64,000 bases of DNA, taken from contig NC_045142.1 of assembly GCF_008831285.2 (NCBI RefSeq), positions 10,413,952 to 10,477,951 of the forward strand, written 5' to 3'. Positions within the stretch are counted from its first letter, which is position 1. The number at the start of each line of letters is the position of its first letter. The notes under the pieces were generated by a model. That model was not told where the DNA came from. It saw nothing but the letters and a program-made list of their open reading frames with translations, and made no database searches. The translations under genes and the position numbers were made by a program. This stretch comes from Nymphaea colorata (Eukaryota; Streptophyta; Magnoliopsida; Nymphaeales; Nymphaeaceae). This document shows, piece after piece, positions 23,862 to 35,050 of the stretch.

Positions 23862-26500
23862 GTCACAAGGAATTTGGCCGTCCTTGCTTTTGCCAGTTCA
23901 AAAGAATTGGCAGAAAAGGGCACTTTAAATTTTCCTTTCTTTTTGTCAGATTCACTTATTTGTTCTAACTAATGGGTAGTTAGGTGTTACGTAGACAGTC
24001 ATACCTGGTGACCCTCTTCCCTAGTCCTGCACATGAGCTGAGGATCAGCCTGCCCGTTCAAGCTTGACCCATTTGGGCAAGTGGGTTCGAGCTTTACTCG
24101 GTCTTGACTTATTTATGTACCGCGAAGCTCGAGCCGAGACTAGATTAAGATGTATGAGACAAACTTATGAGACAAACTCAGACTCATACTTTCTCTTTTG
24201 GAAAGAGAGATAGAAAGAGAAAGAGAGAGCCATGGCCCTCCTTCAAAAATCATCTAAAAATCGCAGATTAAGAGGAGCTCATGAACTTTCCCAGCAATAA
24301 CAAATGACAGCTTAACTTTTCAAACACTTTAAGCAGGTCCCTAACTTTTCCATGAAATCCATTAAAAGCTACAATTACTCCAATCAGATTCTTTATTAAG
24401 ACATTTCACCTGTGACGGTTTGAAAGTTAAGTGTCTGTTTGATGTCTATGAAAAGTTGCACCGATTTGTAATTCACTCTTTAATCTGTTGGGCAGCTCTT
24501 TGTAATTTTTTCATGGGAAGCTAAGTCATATTAAATCAGGCTTAGTAGAGCTGATCCCCCCAAAATTTTGTTATTTACTTCCTAAATTTTTTAGTCAACG
24601 ATTATTTTAACGAACTAAAACGCCATCTGATGATTAATTATTTTTATGAAATTAAAGAGGGCATTTGATTGGAAAATAACGCCATCTCATTTAAAAAAAA
24701 TAGAACTGCTCTTATAATGTCAAAATTATGAGAGTAGATAACCAATTTTTTTTACAAAAAATAACCTGAACTAAAATATGATTTATATTAAATTTGTGTT
24801 TGTCAGCACGTTACCATGTTTGGATTTTGTTTAAAACAATTTCCAAAACAAATTTAAGTGGTCTGATTTTTTGTCTCTTGCTCAAGTGGTTTGACATCTA
24901 GCATTATATATATATATATATATATAAACAAATTATTTTTTATTTTTTCTATAAATTTTGCATATGTTTTAAATAAAGTTATCTTTTACACGACTGGTTG
25001 TTCGACGTATCCTCAAATACATGCTTGGCTTTCTTTTTTTCCAATATGGACCTCACTTTCACTAAGAACTGCAGTTGAACGACCGCATTCTGGAAACAGT
25101 TAAAAGATTATGCTTTGGTGTGGATGTGTGATTTAGATCTGATATCTGGCCAAACTGCTTTGAAAAATTCACGTGAAAAAAAAAAAAGATTAAGAGATAC
25201 GATCAGATTCATATTCCAAAATTGACATCTGATCAGATTGGGATTTAATTAAACATGCAACTGGATTTGGATGCACATTCGGATCAGTTATAGTTTCAAA
25301 TAAATATCATGTATTCATAATATAGTTTGCATTCAGTTTAAAGGTTGGGTTAATATATGTTAATCGAAAAATTTGTGTCAGATATATTTCAAATCCAAAT
25401 TCGAATGCCAAGATATAATCATTGCAAAGACAGACATAACAAAGATTCTATCTGCCGATTTTTTACTATTGCACGGATAATTGTCCTTTGAATTGAAAAG
25501 TATTTTTCACTTTTTACACCCAACTGGTACATTGGGTAGCTGTCAATTTGGAACGTTCAACCAGTCGGGCTCCACTCGAATCCACTTGAACTCGCTGAGT
25601 TGTGTTTGATTCGAACTCGACTTATAAGTTAAACTAATTGAGTTCAAGCTTAATTAATAAGTTTAGTTTGTAAACAAGTTGAGTTCGAGAACTCGACTCG
25701 ACTAAACTCGATTAGATTCGTTTAACACTACTACTTATGTTTTGCAATTTTAAAAAGTCAAAATAATTTAAATAAAAACGTGAAAATTTTAAGCATAAAA
25801 TATAAAATGAGGAACATGAGCTTAAACTAGTCGAGTTGGAGCTAACCTCACGAAAGTCAAGTCAAGCCGACGTATATGTGAGTCAAGTACTCGAGTTTGA
25901 GCTGGTGAAGTTCGAGCTCGGCTCGCTTGTTGCACATCCTTATATCAATAAAAAAACTTAATTTTAAAAAATTATAAGAACATACTCAATTTGATGAATA
26001 TTACAGGCATGATTTTGTATTGATTTCTTTTAATTAACATCTTCAATTACATAAGAAGCAATTGGAATCAAAATTTAATTGCGTTAGTTTCTTTACATCC
26101 ATTTTTGTCCTCATTGGGGTATTTTGGTCATTTCCTTATTAAACATGTTGAGCAAATCATAGAAAATAGCTCGGTTTCAGATGATATACATGTCATAGAT
26201 TAATATGTGTACATTGCACGCATGCATGGCTCATCATACATAGAGATGATGACGCATACATAATCCTACTGCCAAATCCCATGTTAACCGCATGCAAGCA
26301 CGCTGGAGATCATGTAGGTACATCATGATGATGGATGAGTGGATGTGATGATGAAGATGATGATGACGACGACGACAACAACATCATTCAATGAAGGAGA
26401 TGGCCATGAGAACCGGAAGTGGAACGAGAACAAGGTGAGCGTGACTCCCCAAACGCTGCCTGTAACTTGTCTTCTACGTGTTCTTCTCTCTCTCTTTTCG
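23862..26500. other. Repeat-rich intergenic DNA upstream of the gene at 26971
   Basis: Holds AGCTCGAG-type tracts (24030-24140 and 25560-25930), a degenerate GATTCAGAT / CAGATTGGG tract (25200-25440), an AT microsatellite (24902-24926) and a GATGATGACGACGACGA triplet run (26340-26380). No gene is recognised. A CTACGTGTT word (about 26474) is an ACGT core close to the promoter. Confidence 0.5.
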
Positions 26501-26503
26501 TGA

Positions 26504-26512
26504 ATATATAAG
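26504..26512 (+). promoter_or_regulatory. TATA box of the gene at 26971
   Basis: ATATATAAG about 460 bp upstream of the start codon. The long interval is CT-rich leader with an internal triplication, so transcription may begin near 26535. It could instead begin closer to the coding region, since the leader is unusually long. Confidence 0.5.
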
Positions 26513-26689
26513 GAGAGAAGAGGAAGTGAGCGTATAAGGCTCCCCAGTCTCGATACTCAAAATTTTCTGAGAAATCAAAGAGAGTACCGCCTTCCCTTCT
26601 TACTTGTTTCAGATGCAGAGATGAATCCTATATGAATTTCTCTGTCTCCCTCTCTCTTCTGCCCACAATGGGGAACCGTTCCTTCCTCT

Positions 26690-26935
26690 CCCTCACGTCT
26701 CTCCCTTACCGTTCCTTCTCTCTTTTTAACTTCTTCTTCTTCTTCTGATGAGACATCATTCTGAAACTTAGCTAACGTATCTCCCTTTGACCTTTCCTTC
26801 ACTTGAACTTCATCGTCTTCTGCAGAGACATCATTCTGAAACGTAGCTCCCTTCTCTCCCTTTGGCTTTCCTTCTCTATTTAACTTCTTCTCTGCGACAT
26901 CATTCAGAAACTCACCTCTCTCTCTCTCTCTTTCT
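26690..26935 (+). repeat. Imperfect tandem repeat in the CT-rich 5' leader
   Basis: The word GACATCATTC(T)GAAAC occurs at about 26752, 26826 and 26898, each preceded by TTCTTCTTCT-like or TTCTTCTCTG sequence. CTCCCTTTG(A/G)CC/CTTTCCTTC follows after the first two copies. Confidence 0.7.
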
Positions 26936-26970
26936 CTTCTCTCTCTGTTTGTGGGGAGAGGGAATTAAGT

Positions 26971-27315
26971 ATGGCGACGGTGGGCAGCCTGTCGATGCCG
27001 TTGTTCAGGCCAGACTTCGGCTACTCCGACCAGTACCCATCCTACTCCTCCTACTCCTACTACTCCTGCCCCTACTTCGAGAAGCGGCAAGCCTTCCTCC
27101 GAAGCTACCGCTTCTGCCGCAAGCGGGGGACCGTCGAGAGGGTCAAGCTCTCCTTCGCCCGCGCCAAGAAGGTCGTCTGGTCCAAGCTCCGCAGCGCTCG
27201 GCGGATCCGCCGCGTCCTTTGGCTCAGGCTCCGGCTCGCCCTCTCCTGCCGCCGGAGGTTCCACCGCCTTCCCCGGCGCTCCTACTACTACCCCTTGTTC
27301 TCCTACTGGACATGA
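26971..27315 (+). CDS. Small basic Tyr/Arg-rich plant protein, function unknown
   Basis: A 114-codon single-exon frame in a sharply GC-rich island with third-position G/C bias, ATG in a good context after a CT-rich leader. The N-terminal third is Tyr/Ser/Pro-rich (YPSYSSYSYYSCPYF, about residues 23-37). The middle and C-terminal part are strongly basic (for example RRIRRVLWLRLRLALSCRRR, about residues 77-96) and probably helical. There is no signal peptide or recognised catalytic motif. It looks like one of the short lineage-specific plant proteins usually annotated as hypothetical; the basic helix might bind nucleic acid or membrane, but that is speculation. The opposite strand is also open here, a by-product of high GC. 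It is not an obvious paralogue of the small gene at 57148. Confidence 0.65.
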   Translation: MATVGSLSMPLFRPDFGYSDQYPSYSSYSYYSCPYFEKRQAFLRSYRFCRKRGTVERVKLSFARAKKVVWSKLRSARRIRRVLWLRLRLALSCRRRFHRLPRRSYYYPLFSYWT

Positions 27316-28560
27316 CGTCGAAAATGGTGCCATTGGCTGGCTGTCCTACTGTAATAGCTTTGACCGCCGCCGGAGATTTTTTTCCGGCGTTCCTAATATT
27401 TGTTTGACGTAGACGACAAATGGGTCGATGGTGCTCGTCGCTTCCGTTCTGCTGATCGCCGCGATTGGTATGTCCCCAGATTTCACCTGAACAAGTGCCC
27501 ATCGACTCGACTTTGGTGGCGTCGCCTCCTATATTTTGGGCCTCTCTTTCTTGGGAAAATGTTTTCCTAGGAAAATATTGTGCAAATGGCCTTTTTGTCT
27601 GCCCTTTTTTTTTTGTTTCCTTCTCTGGTGTTTGTTTTGTTGTAGTCCTGCCGCCGGAAACGTCGTCTCCGGCGTGGGGTGATGTATAAAGTTAGTGACA
27701 AGAGAATGAAGAATATGATTGCAGTAAGGTTTTCTGGCCGTTTTCCAGATTTCCGCCGGGAATTTCGCCTGGAAAAAGTCAACGGTAGTGTTCTTGGGAT
27801 GACGAATGTACCGTGCTCTGGTTTTTCAATGGCGCATTTACTTCCTTGCATTTGACTCCATGAACAGCCCTATGGAGTCTAATATGGTGACAGGGGAATC
27901 CAAGAAGACTCTGCTCAAGAGGAGTACGATCGGCAGAGATTTCATATGGGGTGTGTGTGAGAAACAAACCATACAAATGATATGATCATAGCAGAGTTTT
28001 AAATGAATAGCCAGTCTTAGACATCTGATGTAGACAACAGCCATTATATTATGTATATTTTCACAATTTTGAACATGAAAAGCATGGTTTTCAACAAAAA
28101 TGACTCTGATGAATGGCTGACACCTATGGAGTTTTAAAAATTGCTGAGGCTGAAGGGGAGAAGTGGATATTCCAAAAATTGTTCCATTGACAAGTTCTTG
28201 AAACATTCAGATAAATTTTTTCCATGAATGTGAATGATGAGAGTGAGCGGCAAGGACCGAACCTTGACAGAAGTTTGAAGGGAATATAGGAAGCTTAAGG
28301 TCTTCAACTTGATAATATTTGAGTTCCTCTCTATCACCTCACCTTGGATATCATTTCCCTTGGAAGCTCACCTTCCTAGGAATAGTTTTCCCAGGTGACG
28401 TCGCCTCTTTGAGTTTGTGTTTCAGTTCACCAACTTTGCACTTTAGACTTGGTCCTAGGAAAAGAAAAATATTCCAAATCGATTTCTCTCTATCATAAGC
28501 GAATTGATGGTTCCATGATTTCCTTATCAAGGACATCAGACATCTGCATGGCGCAGTTGC
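27316..28560. other. 3' flank of the small gene and intergenic DNA
   Basis: The first 400 bp keep elevated GC, with several CCGCCGG / CCGGCG complementary words (27365-27390 and 27645-27680) that could form hairpins in a 3' UTR. No further gene is recognised. Short open frames at 27224-27502 (minus), 27465-27689 (plus) and 28351-28536 (minus) have no recognisable domain. Confidence 0.4.
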
Positions 28561-28569
28561 GTAGTGAGA

Positions 28570-28710
28570 AATTCTGTTTTAAGAGGTACTAGTTATAAAT
28601 TCTAAATTTTTAAGGGACAACAATAAGTAAATGAAAAAAAACTTCCCATGAAATATTAATATAAATTGTGGGCCTGTGTGGGCAGTTGCCCACAGCTGTC
28701 TCCGCTAAGT
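28570..28710. repeat. GGCTCCGCCACTG-type dispersed repeat
   Basis: Contains GTGTGGGCAGTTGCCCAC (28675-28692) and ends in a degenerate CTGTCTCCGCTAAG. Same family as 19630, 30300, 30740, 52440 and 61035. Confidence 0.5.
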
Positions 28711-28959
28711 TTCAAAATTAATTAACTTGGTACTTATTTTTCAGATCTTATATATGATCCATTAAAGAGTTCAGTAAAAATTTCACATCCGAGAATCTGC
28801 GGTATATGATTTTTCGATACCACTGTGACTGGCCTACCTATGTCCTTATTGCATGCTCTCTTTTTAGCGTTAGTGAAGAAATCAACCCATGCACCGACCA
28901 TGAACATGGACTGTTTGGTTCATTCCTGTGGACTATTTGGTGATTCGATGAGAGAGATG

Positions 28960-29095
28960 GAAAAAATTATATGTAAATTTTAAAAAATTTTACTTGTTTT
29001 ATATAAAAATTTTAAAAAATGATATTTCGGTCCATGTCTAAATTAAAAAACTTTAATTCGGTAAAAAATTTCTGAATCCACCCCTGGTCGCAAGC
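28960..29095. repeat. GGCTCCGCCACTG-type dispersed repeat, internal part
   Basis: Shares ATTTTATATAAAAATTTT-like, AAAAAATGATA and AAAAACTTTAATTCGG with 52500-52640, and ends in TGAATCCACCCCTGG. Confidence 0.5.
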
Positions 29096-29974
29096 AAAGT
29101 ACTCATCAAATTGGAATGCAGGACATCTATCTCTTGTAGTCTAGAGGAGTAATTTCCATGGAAACTGAATTGACCACCGGAGTTTCGACGGCCGGCCAAT
29201 CCAATCAGTTATGCTACACCTGTTGGGGCATTCATACGAAGTATTTGCTTTGCTCAGCCTGTTGTAATACATCTTTTTAATTTGAACTATCAAATTACAT
29301 CCTCAAGCTTGGCATGACGTACACAATAAATGAGCATAGATCTAACATGAGTACTCTTAAGTTACTAAGAGTACTATTCATATGTAATTGGTGATTGGGT
29401 CACTATAGAGTCTATTAAATGAAGTGGGCATTTCTGAATAAGGGTGGACTTTTCTTGATCCACTTGACATGAATATTCAGGAAATGCAATGTTAGATAGC
29501 AGTTGAGAATTAATGAATGTTTATGTATCATGCCAAGGAGTACTATGACAATAAATTAGAATTTAGTGTCCAATTTAAGTAATCCCCAGTCAACCAAAAC
29601 AGTTTCTTTTCCTAGCTAAAAAAATTCTACGAATTGGTAGTCTTCAACTTCAAAGAATCAAACTCTAGAGGATGGTAAACATCAGTCCACTTTTAGAAAA
29701 TTAAGTTGGAGCAGTCGAGAGCTACAAGCCCTAGAGCATGTAATCTCAACTACAGTCTGCTCTGCTGTTTAATTTCTTTTGCTGAGCGCAATATTAAAGA
29801 GGCAACCTAGCAGGTAAGGCCAAGATAGATGAACCCTAGATATTGAAGTCTTGAGGTTATTATATCCAAATTAAGTACCATTCCTTGTTTTGCAAGCATG
29901 CTGAGTCAACCCAAAGTATGGTTCAGTATTAAGTTTTTAAAATATAAGATTGAGTCAAACTTGCCTCGACATGC
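29096..29974. other. Intergenic DNA without recognised features
   Basis: No coding frame, RNA or strong repeat seen. Confidence 0.4.
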
Positions 29975-30130
29975 AGGGGCCATGGCCTCCTTCAGATTTT
30001 TCTTTAAAAAAAAAAAAATCAAAATTTTACTTGTAAATTTGAAAAAAAATTAGTTTAACCTATATTAAAAAATTTGAAAAAATATAATATGTCTCTGTTA
30101 AACTTTTAAAACTATAGTTCGGCCCATGCA
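29975..30130. repeat. GGCTCCGCCACTG-type dispersed repeat, internal part
   Basis: GGGGCCATGGCCTCC, then A-rich and ATTTGAAAAAA tracts, then CTATAGTTCGGCCC, in the order seen in relatives at 28960 and 52440. Confidence 0.4.
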
Positions 30131-30299
30131 ATGAAAAATTCTCAAATATATATGCAGGACTGACCAAGTTGGGTTGGGGTTCACTGATCCATGCCAAGGC
30201 TCGAACAGGACTCATCAAAAACTTGAGAAACTCAAGCAGCTGGGCTGGCTTATAACAAATCAAAATATGCCAATCTTAGCAATTTGGGTTTATGAGCTT

Positions 30300-30478
30300 G
30301 GTTTTGGAGCCAGCGATTTGTGAGTAAGGGTTACTAGCATTTTACATCTTAAACAACGGGCATCCATATATATAAGTAAATAAAAATTACAGAAGTTTCA
30401 ACATGTAAATAAGGTTATTTTTGTGGACTGGTGTGGGCAATCACCCAACCAGCCTACATGTGCCTCCGCCACTGATTC
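30300..30478. repeat. GGCTCCGCCACTG-type dispersed repeat
   Basis: Starts near TTGGAGCCAGCG and ends TGCCTCCGCCACTG (30461-30474), after TGGTGTGGGCAATCACCCA. It is one of the clearer copies. Confidence 0.6.
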
Positions 30479-30739
30479 GAAACTAGAGAATGTTCGTGAA
30501 CCGGGTGCTTTTGAACATATGAGATAGATTTGAAATACAACTACAAAGGAAAAGTTGAGTGGAGCATGTTTTCCGAGTCGACTCGCCGAGTCATGGCCAA
30601 ATAAATTTTTTTCAAGCCACACCAATGTGGGTCACTTGTATACTTAGGTAGCCTGTGAATGAAGCTGTTGCTGACTAAGTTTAAGGTTGAATTAAATTTG
30701 TGTATGTCAACAATATTAAGATATGTTCCACATCAATAG

Positions 30740-30905
30740 AGGGTAGGGGTGGAGCCAAAAAAAAATTTTATGAGGGGGTTTTGACACGGGCCAAAATATC
30801 ATTTTATATAAAAATAAGTAAAATTTTCTAAAACTTACACGTGATTTTTTTTTTTGAGGTGGGACTAGGGCCTACGCGGGCCCACCCTTTGGCTCTGCCC
30901 CTATA
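30740..30905. repeat. GGCTCCGCCACTG-type dispersed repeat
   Basis: Begins GGTGGAGCCA and ends TTGGCTCTGCCCCTA, so the two ends are inverted (GGAGCCA / TGGCTCTG). The interior carries ATTTTATATAAAAATAAGT and GGGCCTACGCGGGCCC. Confidence 0.6.
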
Positions 30906-32999
30906 GAGGGTGGTTGGCCAAAAGTGGCATGGCATTGGGCCCGTTAACAACCTTACTCTTACCTACCTCCCTCCTTAATTAGGTTCCTTCTAAGAAGTAA
31001 GCTCCTGCTTTGAAGATTGAAGATCATGAAGAAGATCGATAAGAAGAAGCAACATAGTGAACTAAAGAGAGAAGCAATCCCCTTCCTATGAGAGGAAAAT
31101 AAACAAGGAATCTTGTGTCATCCCCGTGTCCACATTGTGCTTAAGGAAAAACTTAACTGACCTGATTCTATCAAAACTTTTTAATTTTTTTTTATCTGAT
31201 TTTGAAAAATATCATTTGGGTTATACTTTTTTCACATAATGACAAAATAGTACCACTTTTGCAATTTTTTTTTCTAAAAGGAGCTAACTGAGACACTTTT
31301 CATCTTATAGCATTAACATAGGAAAGCATGTTCCAATGTTCACTCAGAGGGGAATTTTAATAATTCCATAGGATATATATATATTAAAGATTCTATGTTT
31401 GCCTGTATAAGGGGAGGGCGGGCCTTTCCAGCCCATAACACCATTTTGGTCATTTCCAAACTATGACACATCATCCCTTGTTAGGAGACACAACACTACT
31501 GCTCAGAAACATAAGCAAAGGATCTGAAATTAACAAAAATATGTGCTTGTAAAGATGAAAAGTCGATCCATCTCTTGCAAGGGCAAAAATCCGAATGAAA
31601 GAATTTTCCTTCATATTAAATGGCTTAAATATACATTTCTTTGCTTAAAATACCAAAACTTCCTCCCTTAAAAAAAGGATAGAATATGGGCAGTGTAAGG
31701 AGCTGAACAGAGTATCTAATTTAGATTTGATATTCGATTGAAGCATTCTAAAAAAAAATATCAGATATAAAAAATTTAATTTTCAATTAAAAAATCAAAT
31801 GACATCCGACCGAATTCGGATAAAATTTTAGTTGTAAATAAATATCTTATATCCAATGTGCTTACGTTTTGAAAGTGCGTTGGGCTGGTTTAAAATTCAG
31901 ATTCAAGTATGAATTTAGAAATCAGGTTCATATCAGATTTAGATTGTCAAATAGGATTTCAAATCAGACACATGATTTTTTTTCTTTTTTATTCAAGTTT
32001 GAATATGAATCTGAACATATGAATATCCAAAAAACTGATATTGATAAAAATACATCCCATTCCAATCCAATTAATTGGCATGGTAGCTGAACATTGAGCC
32101 ATTGATTTTGTTGAAGAGACTGCCGTCTTTTAGTAAAAAAATTCTAGATCTGCCATTGTCTGAATCATGCTATGAAGATCGAGTCTCGTGAACTTTGGTC
32201 GCATCCTACTTCCAACCAGAGAAAGACTCTCGATTATTGGTTTTCCGTGCCCACTTGCCAAACACTGTCCTACTCGCCAGGAAAAATATTCTCGTCAACA
32301 AGTGAGCGCACCTCAACTTGGAAGATGATTACAGTGAATGGTGATATGTCACAATGCATCGTATGTGCCACATGCCATGATGGTGAACATAACTGGCAAC
32401 ACATCAGGATGCAGCCATGGCTATGATGCATGCATGTGACATGATGATGATGAGTACCGTGTGCCCTTTGGCCCACGGCATCAGCAGCTCCCTGTAAGCT
32501 TTGGTTTCTTCCACAAGAAGTAGAGAGGGGGGAGCTAGCTTGGATAACGTGTAATTTGGCCACCAACTCTGATCTACAGCGAAAACCAATAATGGAGAGG
32601 GAATTTAGATGTGCACCTCTTCTGACGTGTAGGCGATTTAAATATATTCTGTGTTCCCCTTTTCTAACCAAACGAAGCTGAAAAGTGTAAAAAGCGTGGG
32701 AAAACGGTATCATTCCAATGGATATGTTGCACAGAAGGGGGACGATGGGTTTCTGTTGGTTAAGGGGAAAGGGCAAGAGGAGATTGAAGCTTCTTTTCCA
32801 TTAAACAATCTTTTCCGAGGAACCAAGTTGGTTTTCCCTTATGGGTAGCTTGTCAAATTTCTCTTTGAATCCAACCGCCCATTGAGAATTGTTTTCTTGG
32901 CTACTTTTGGAAGGATAAGGGCTGCCATTTTGCTTGTATTAGCTGCCAATGTCGTTGAGAGAGAGACAAAAGAGATGTTGTTAGGCAATATGTGGTTGA
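30906..32999. other. Intergenic DNA
   Basis: A degenerate GATTCAGATTTAGATTGTCA-type tract lies at 31720-32060. No gene is recognised; the frames at 32172-32426 and 32270-32776 overlap on opposite strands and show no domain. Confidence 0.45.
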
Positions 33000-33690
33000 C
33001 ATTAATCTACTTTGACTGCAACTTTTTCATGAACCTACTCGTTTTTTTAGTATCAGTTGTCAATCTCATAAGGAGGGAGAGAGAGAGAGCATAAGGCGTG
33101 TAGTCGTGCAGTGGGTGCGTTGTTCAAGTTTCATGACTGTTCAAGTTTCATGACTGTTACTTTCCTGGATCGTAAAAGGTTGAATCATAACACTCAAGTA
33201 AGGTATACCATTCTCTACTCACATCCCAACTTAGCGTATGACAGAGGGCGGTTTTTTTGGGGCAGATTCACTCTGCTATCAAACAAGAAGGGAATTCAAA
33301 TTGATGGACAATTTTCATTGATTTTCATTATTCACAAAATGATATGAACTTTTTGAAAGCAAGTTTCCTGCTCACCCAAAGGGGGATAAGAGAAAGAGAG
33401 GTTAGCCTAAAAGGCAGGATTACAACCACTCAAGTTGAAGGTGTATGTATCCTACCCCACCCAAATCACAACGTAGCCTACGACTTTAGAGGCATGGAAA
33501 TTAAGGACCTTCAAGTTTTTTTGGGCAATGGGTTGTTAACTTGGTGCTCACCCAAAAGAGAGGGAAAGAGAAAAAGAGAGAGCGAGAGAGAGAGAGGTTA
33601 GCCTGTGTGATTAATCTACCTTGACTGCACTTTTCTCATGAACATACACTTATTTATTTCAGAGAGAGAGAGAGAGAGAGAGAGAGAATG
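33000..33690 (+). repeat. Imperfect tandem duplication with AG microsatellites
   Basis: The stretch ATCTACTTTGACTGCA then TTTTTCATGAACCTAC (33005-33040) recurs as ATCTACCTTGACTGCA then TTTCTCATGAACATAC (33613-33648), and each is followed by AG-rich sequence. A second shared piece, GCTCACCCAAA with GAGAGGTTAGCCT, occurs at 33370-33407 and 33546-33604. A pure AG run ends the block (33662-33687). Confidence 0.6.
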
Positions 33691-33699
33691 TAGTTGATT

Positions 33700-34860
33700 C
33701 ATAGACATAGATAGTGGAGATGTCGAGATTAATTTATCAACTGTGTTCCAATCTTCCCTCCTAGCAGGACCAGATGCAGGTCCAAATAAATCTGGACCGA
33801 TAACTGTGCAGTATCCAATCCTTGGATACGCACATTCAACTAAGCATGTTCATTGCTCCTATTTGCATAATAAAAATGCGTATGACGTGTATGAGACTAT
33901 ATACTATTGCTACTACTATTATGTATAACGGGTTGGAAAGTTTCTTTTCTTTTGTGTTTTTCCTGAAGTTGTTGCACTGATTTCCACAGAAAAACTAACT
34001 TCTCCTAGAAACTATGGAGTCGGTGGATTCTATGGTCGCAGTTCTATGTCCCACCATCGAATGATTCAGCCATTTTCCAGCCAGTCTTTGAAATCCAACC
34101 ATGTACCGAAAGGATGAGAACTGTGTCTAAATTCATATGCACAGAAAACATAGAAACTAAAGCGAATGCATAGATTAGATTTCAAAACGGAGTAAGATTC
34201 CAACTCTTTAATTTTATGTACATCTTAAATAGATAGTTCATCATAAAATCACATCTGTAAATCATAGTTTGGCCTGATTTTTTTCTAGCAGACTTGAGTT
34301 CTGTCCCATCTATGGTTCATTTTTTGAAAAACTTCTGCCGCCGGCATGCGCCCGCCGGAACTGCCAACTCTACAAAATGAGAGAGAAAAAGGGAGAGTTT
34401 CAGTTAGAATAGATAAAGTAGTTCTATGATTTAAGCTATTTCCAGTGCCTCAGGGTGTTGCCCCACTACGTTTCAACTAAGTATTGGTATTATCCCCTCT
34501 TTGCTTCACAAAGTGTGATGTCATATGAATTCAAAATGAATACTAGCCGCCTACATGCCCCGACACTATTTATTGGACATCATCTATAATGTGTCAATAT
34601 TAAGTTACTTTGAAGAGCTGAGAGAGGTAAGGTCATGTATAGAAATTAATTTTCACATTGCTGGAAAATCTTGCTTGAATATAAACCCAATTCCCCGCAA
34701 GCTGAAACATATAGATACATGGTTGAGTGCTTAAATCAAAGTTTAAACTAATGAGTCCTACTGCCATTTTTTGCTGAAGTTAAGTTTCAGTTTCCCCGTA
34801 GTCATTCCTAAGGTGGGTACCATCTGAGAAACAGAATGGTGTTGTTCTTTTTAAACAATT
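33700..34860. other. Intergenic DNA without recognised features
   Basis: No coding frame with a domain, RNA gene or strong repeat was seen. A small GC-rich hairpin-like patch (GCCGCCGGCATGCGCCCGCC) is at 34337-34356. Confidence 0.4.
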
Positions 34861-34869
34861 CTGAGGCAA

Positions 34870-35050
34870 AATGTAACATTGAATTTGAAACTTCCATGGT
34901 AAAACCCTAGAGCTCAGTCCCAGTTCATGAATGTATGTACCCATTTGGTGGATGGAGATTCATGTGGGGATTTGAACCATGACTCCCTGTCCAATAACCG
35001 CACACACTGCCGACGAGAATGAGTTGCATGCACCAGGGTGGTGCACGTAA
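34870..35050 (-). repeat. tRNA-derived SINE-like tract
   Basis: Minus-strand GGTTCAAATCC (34978-34988), preceded by GGAGTCAT, is a good Pol III B-box match. The sequence continues CCCACATGAATCTCCATCC, the style of a SINE body. The A box is not convincingly placed. Confidence 0.4.

Noticed and set aside
26965-27407. Long overlapping frames on both strands over the small gene
   Set aside because: High GC leaves all frames open. The frame 26971-27315 has the best start context and a protein-like Tyr/Arg pattern; the others are Pro/Gly/Leu or Glu/Gly shadows.
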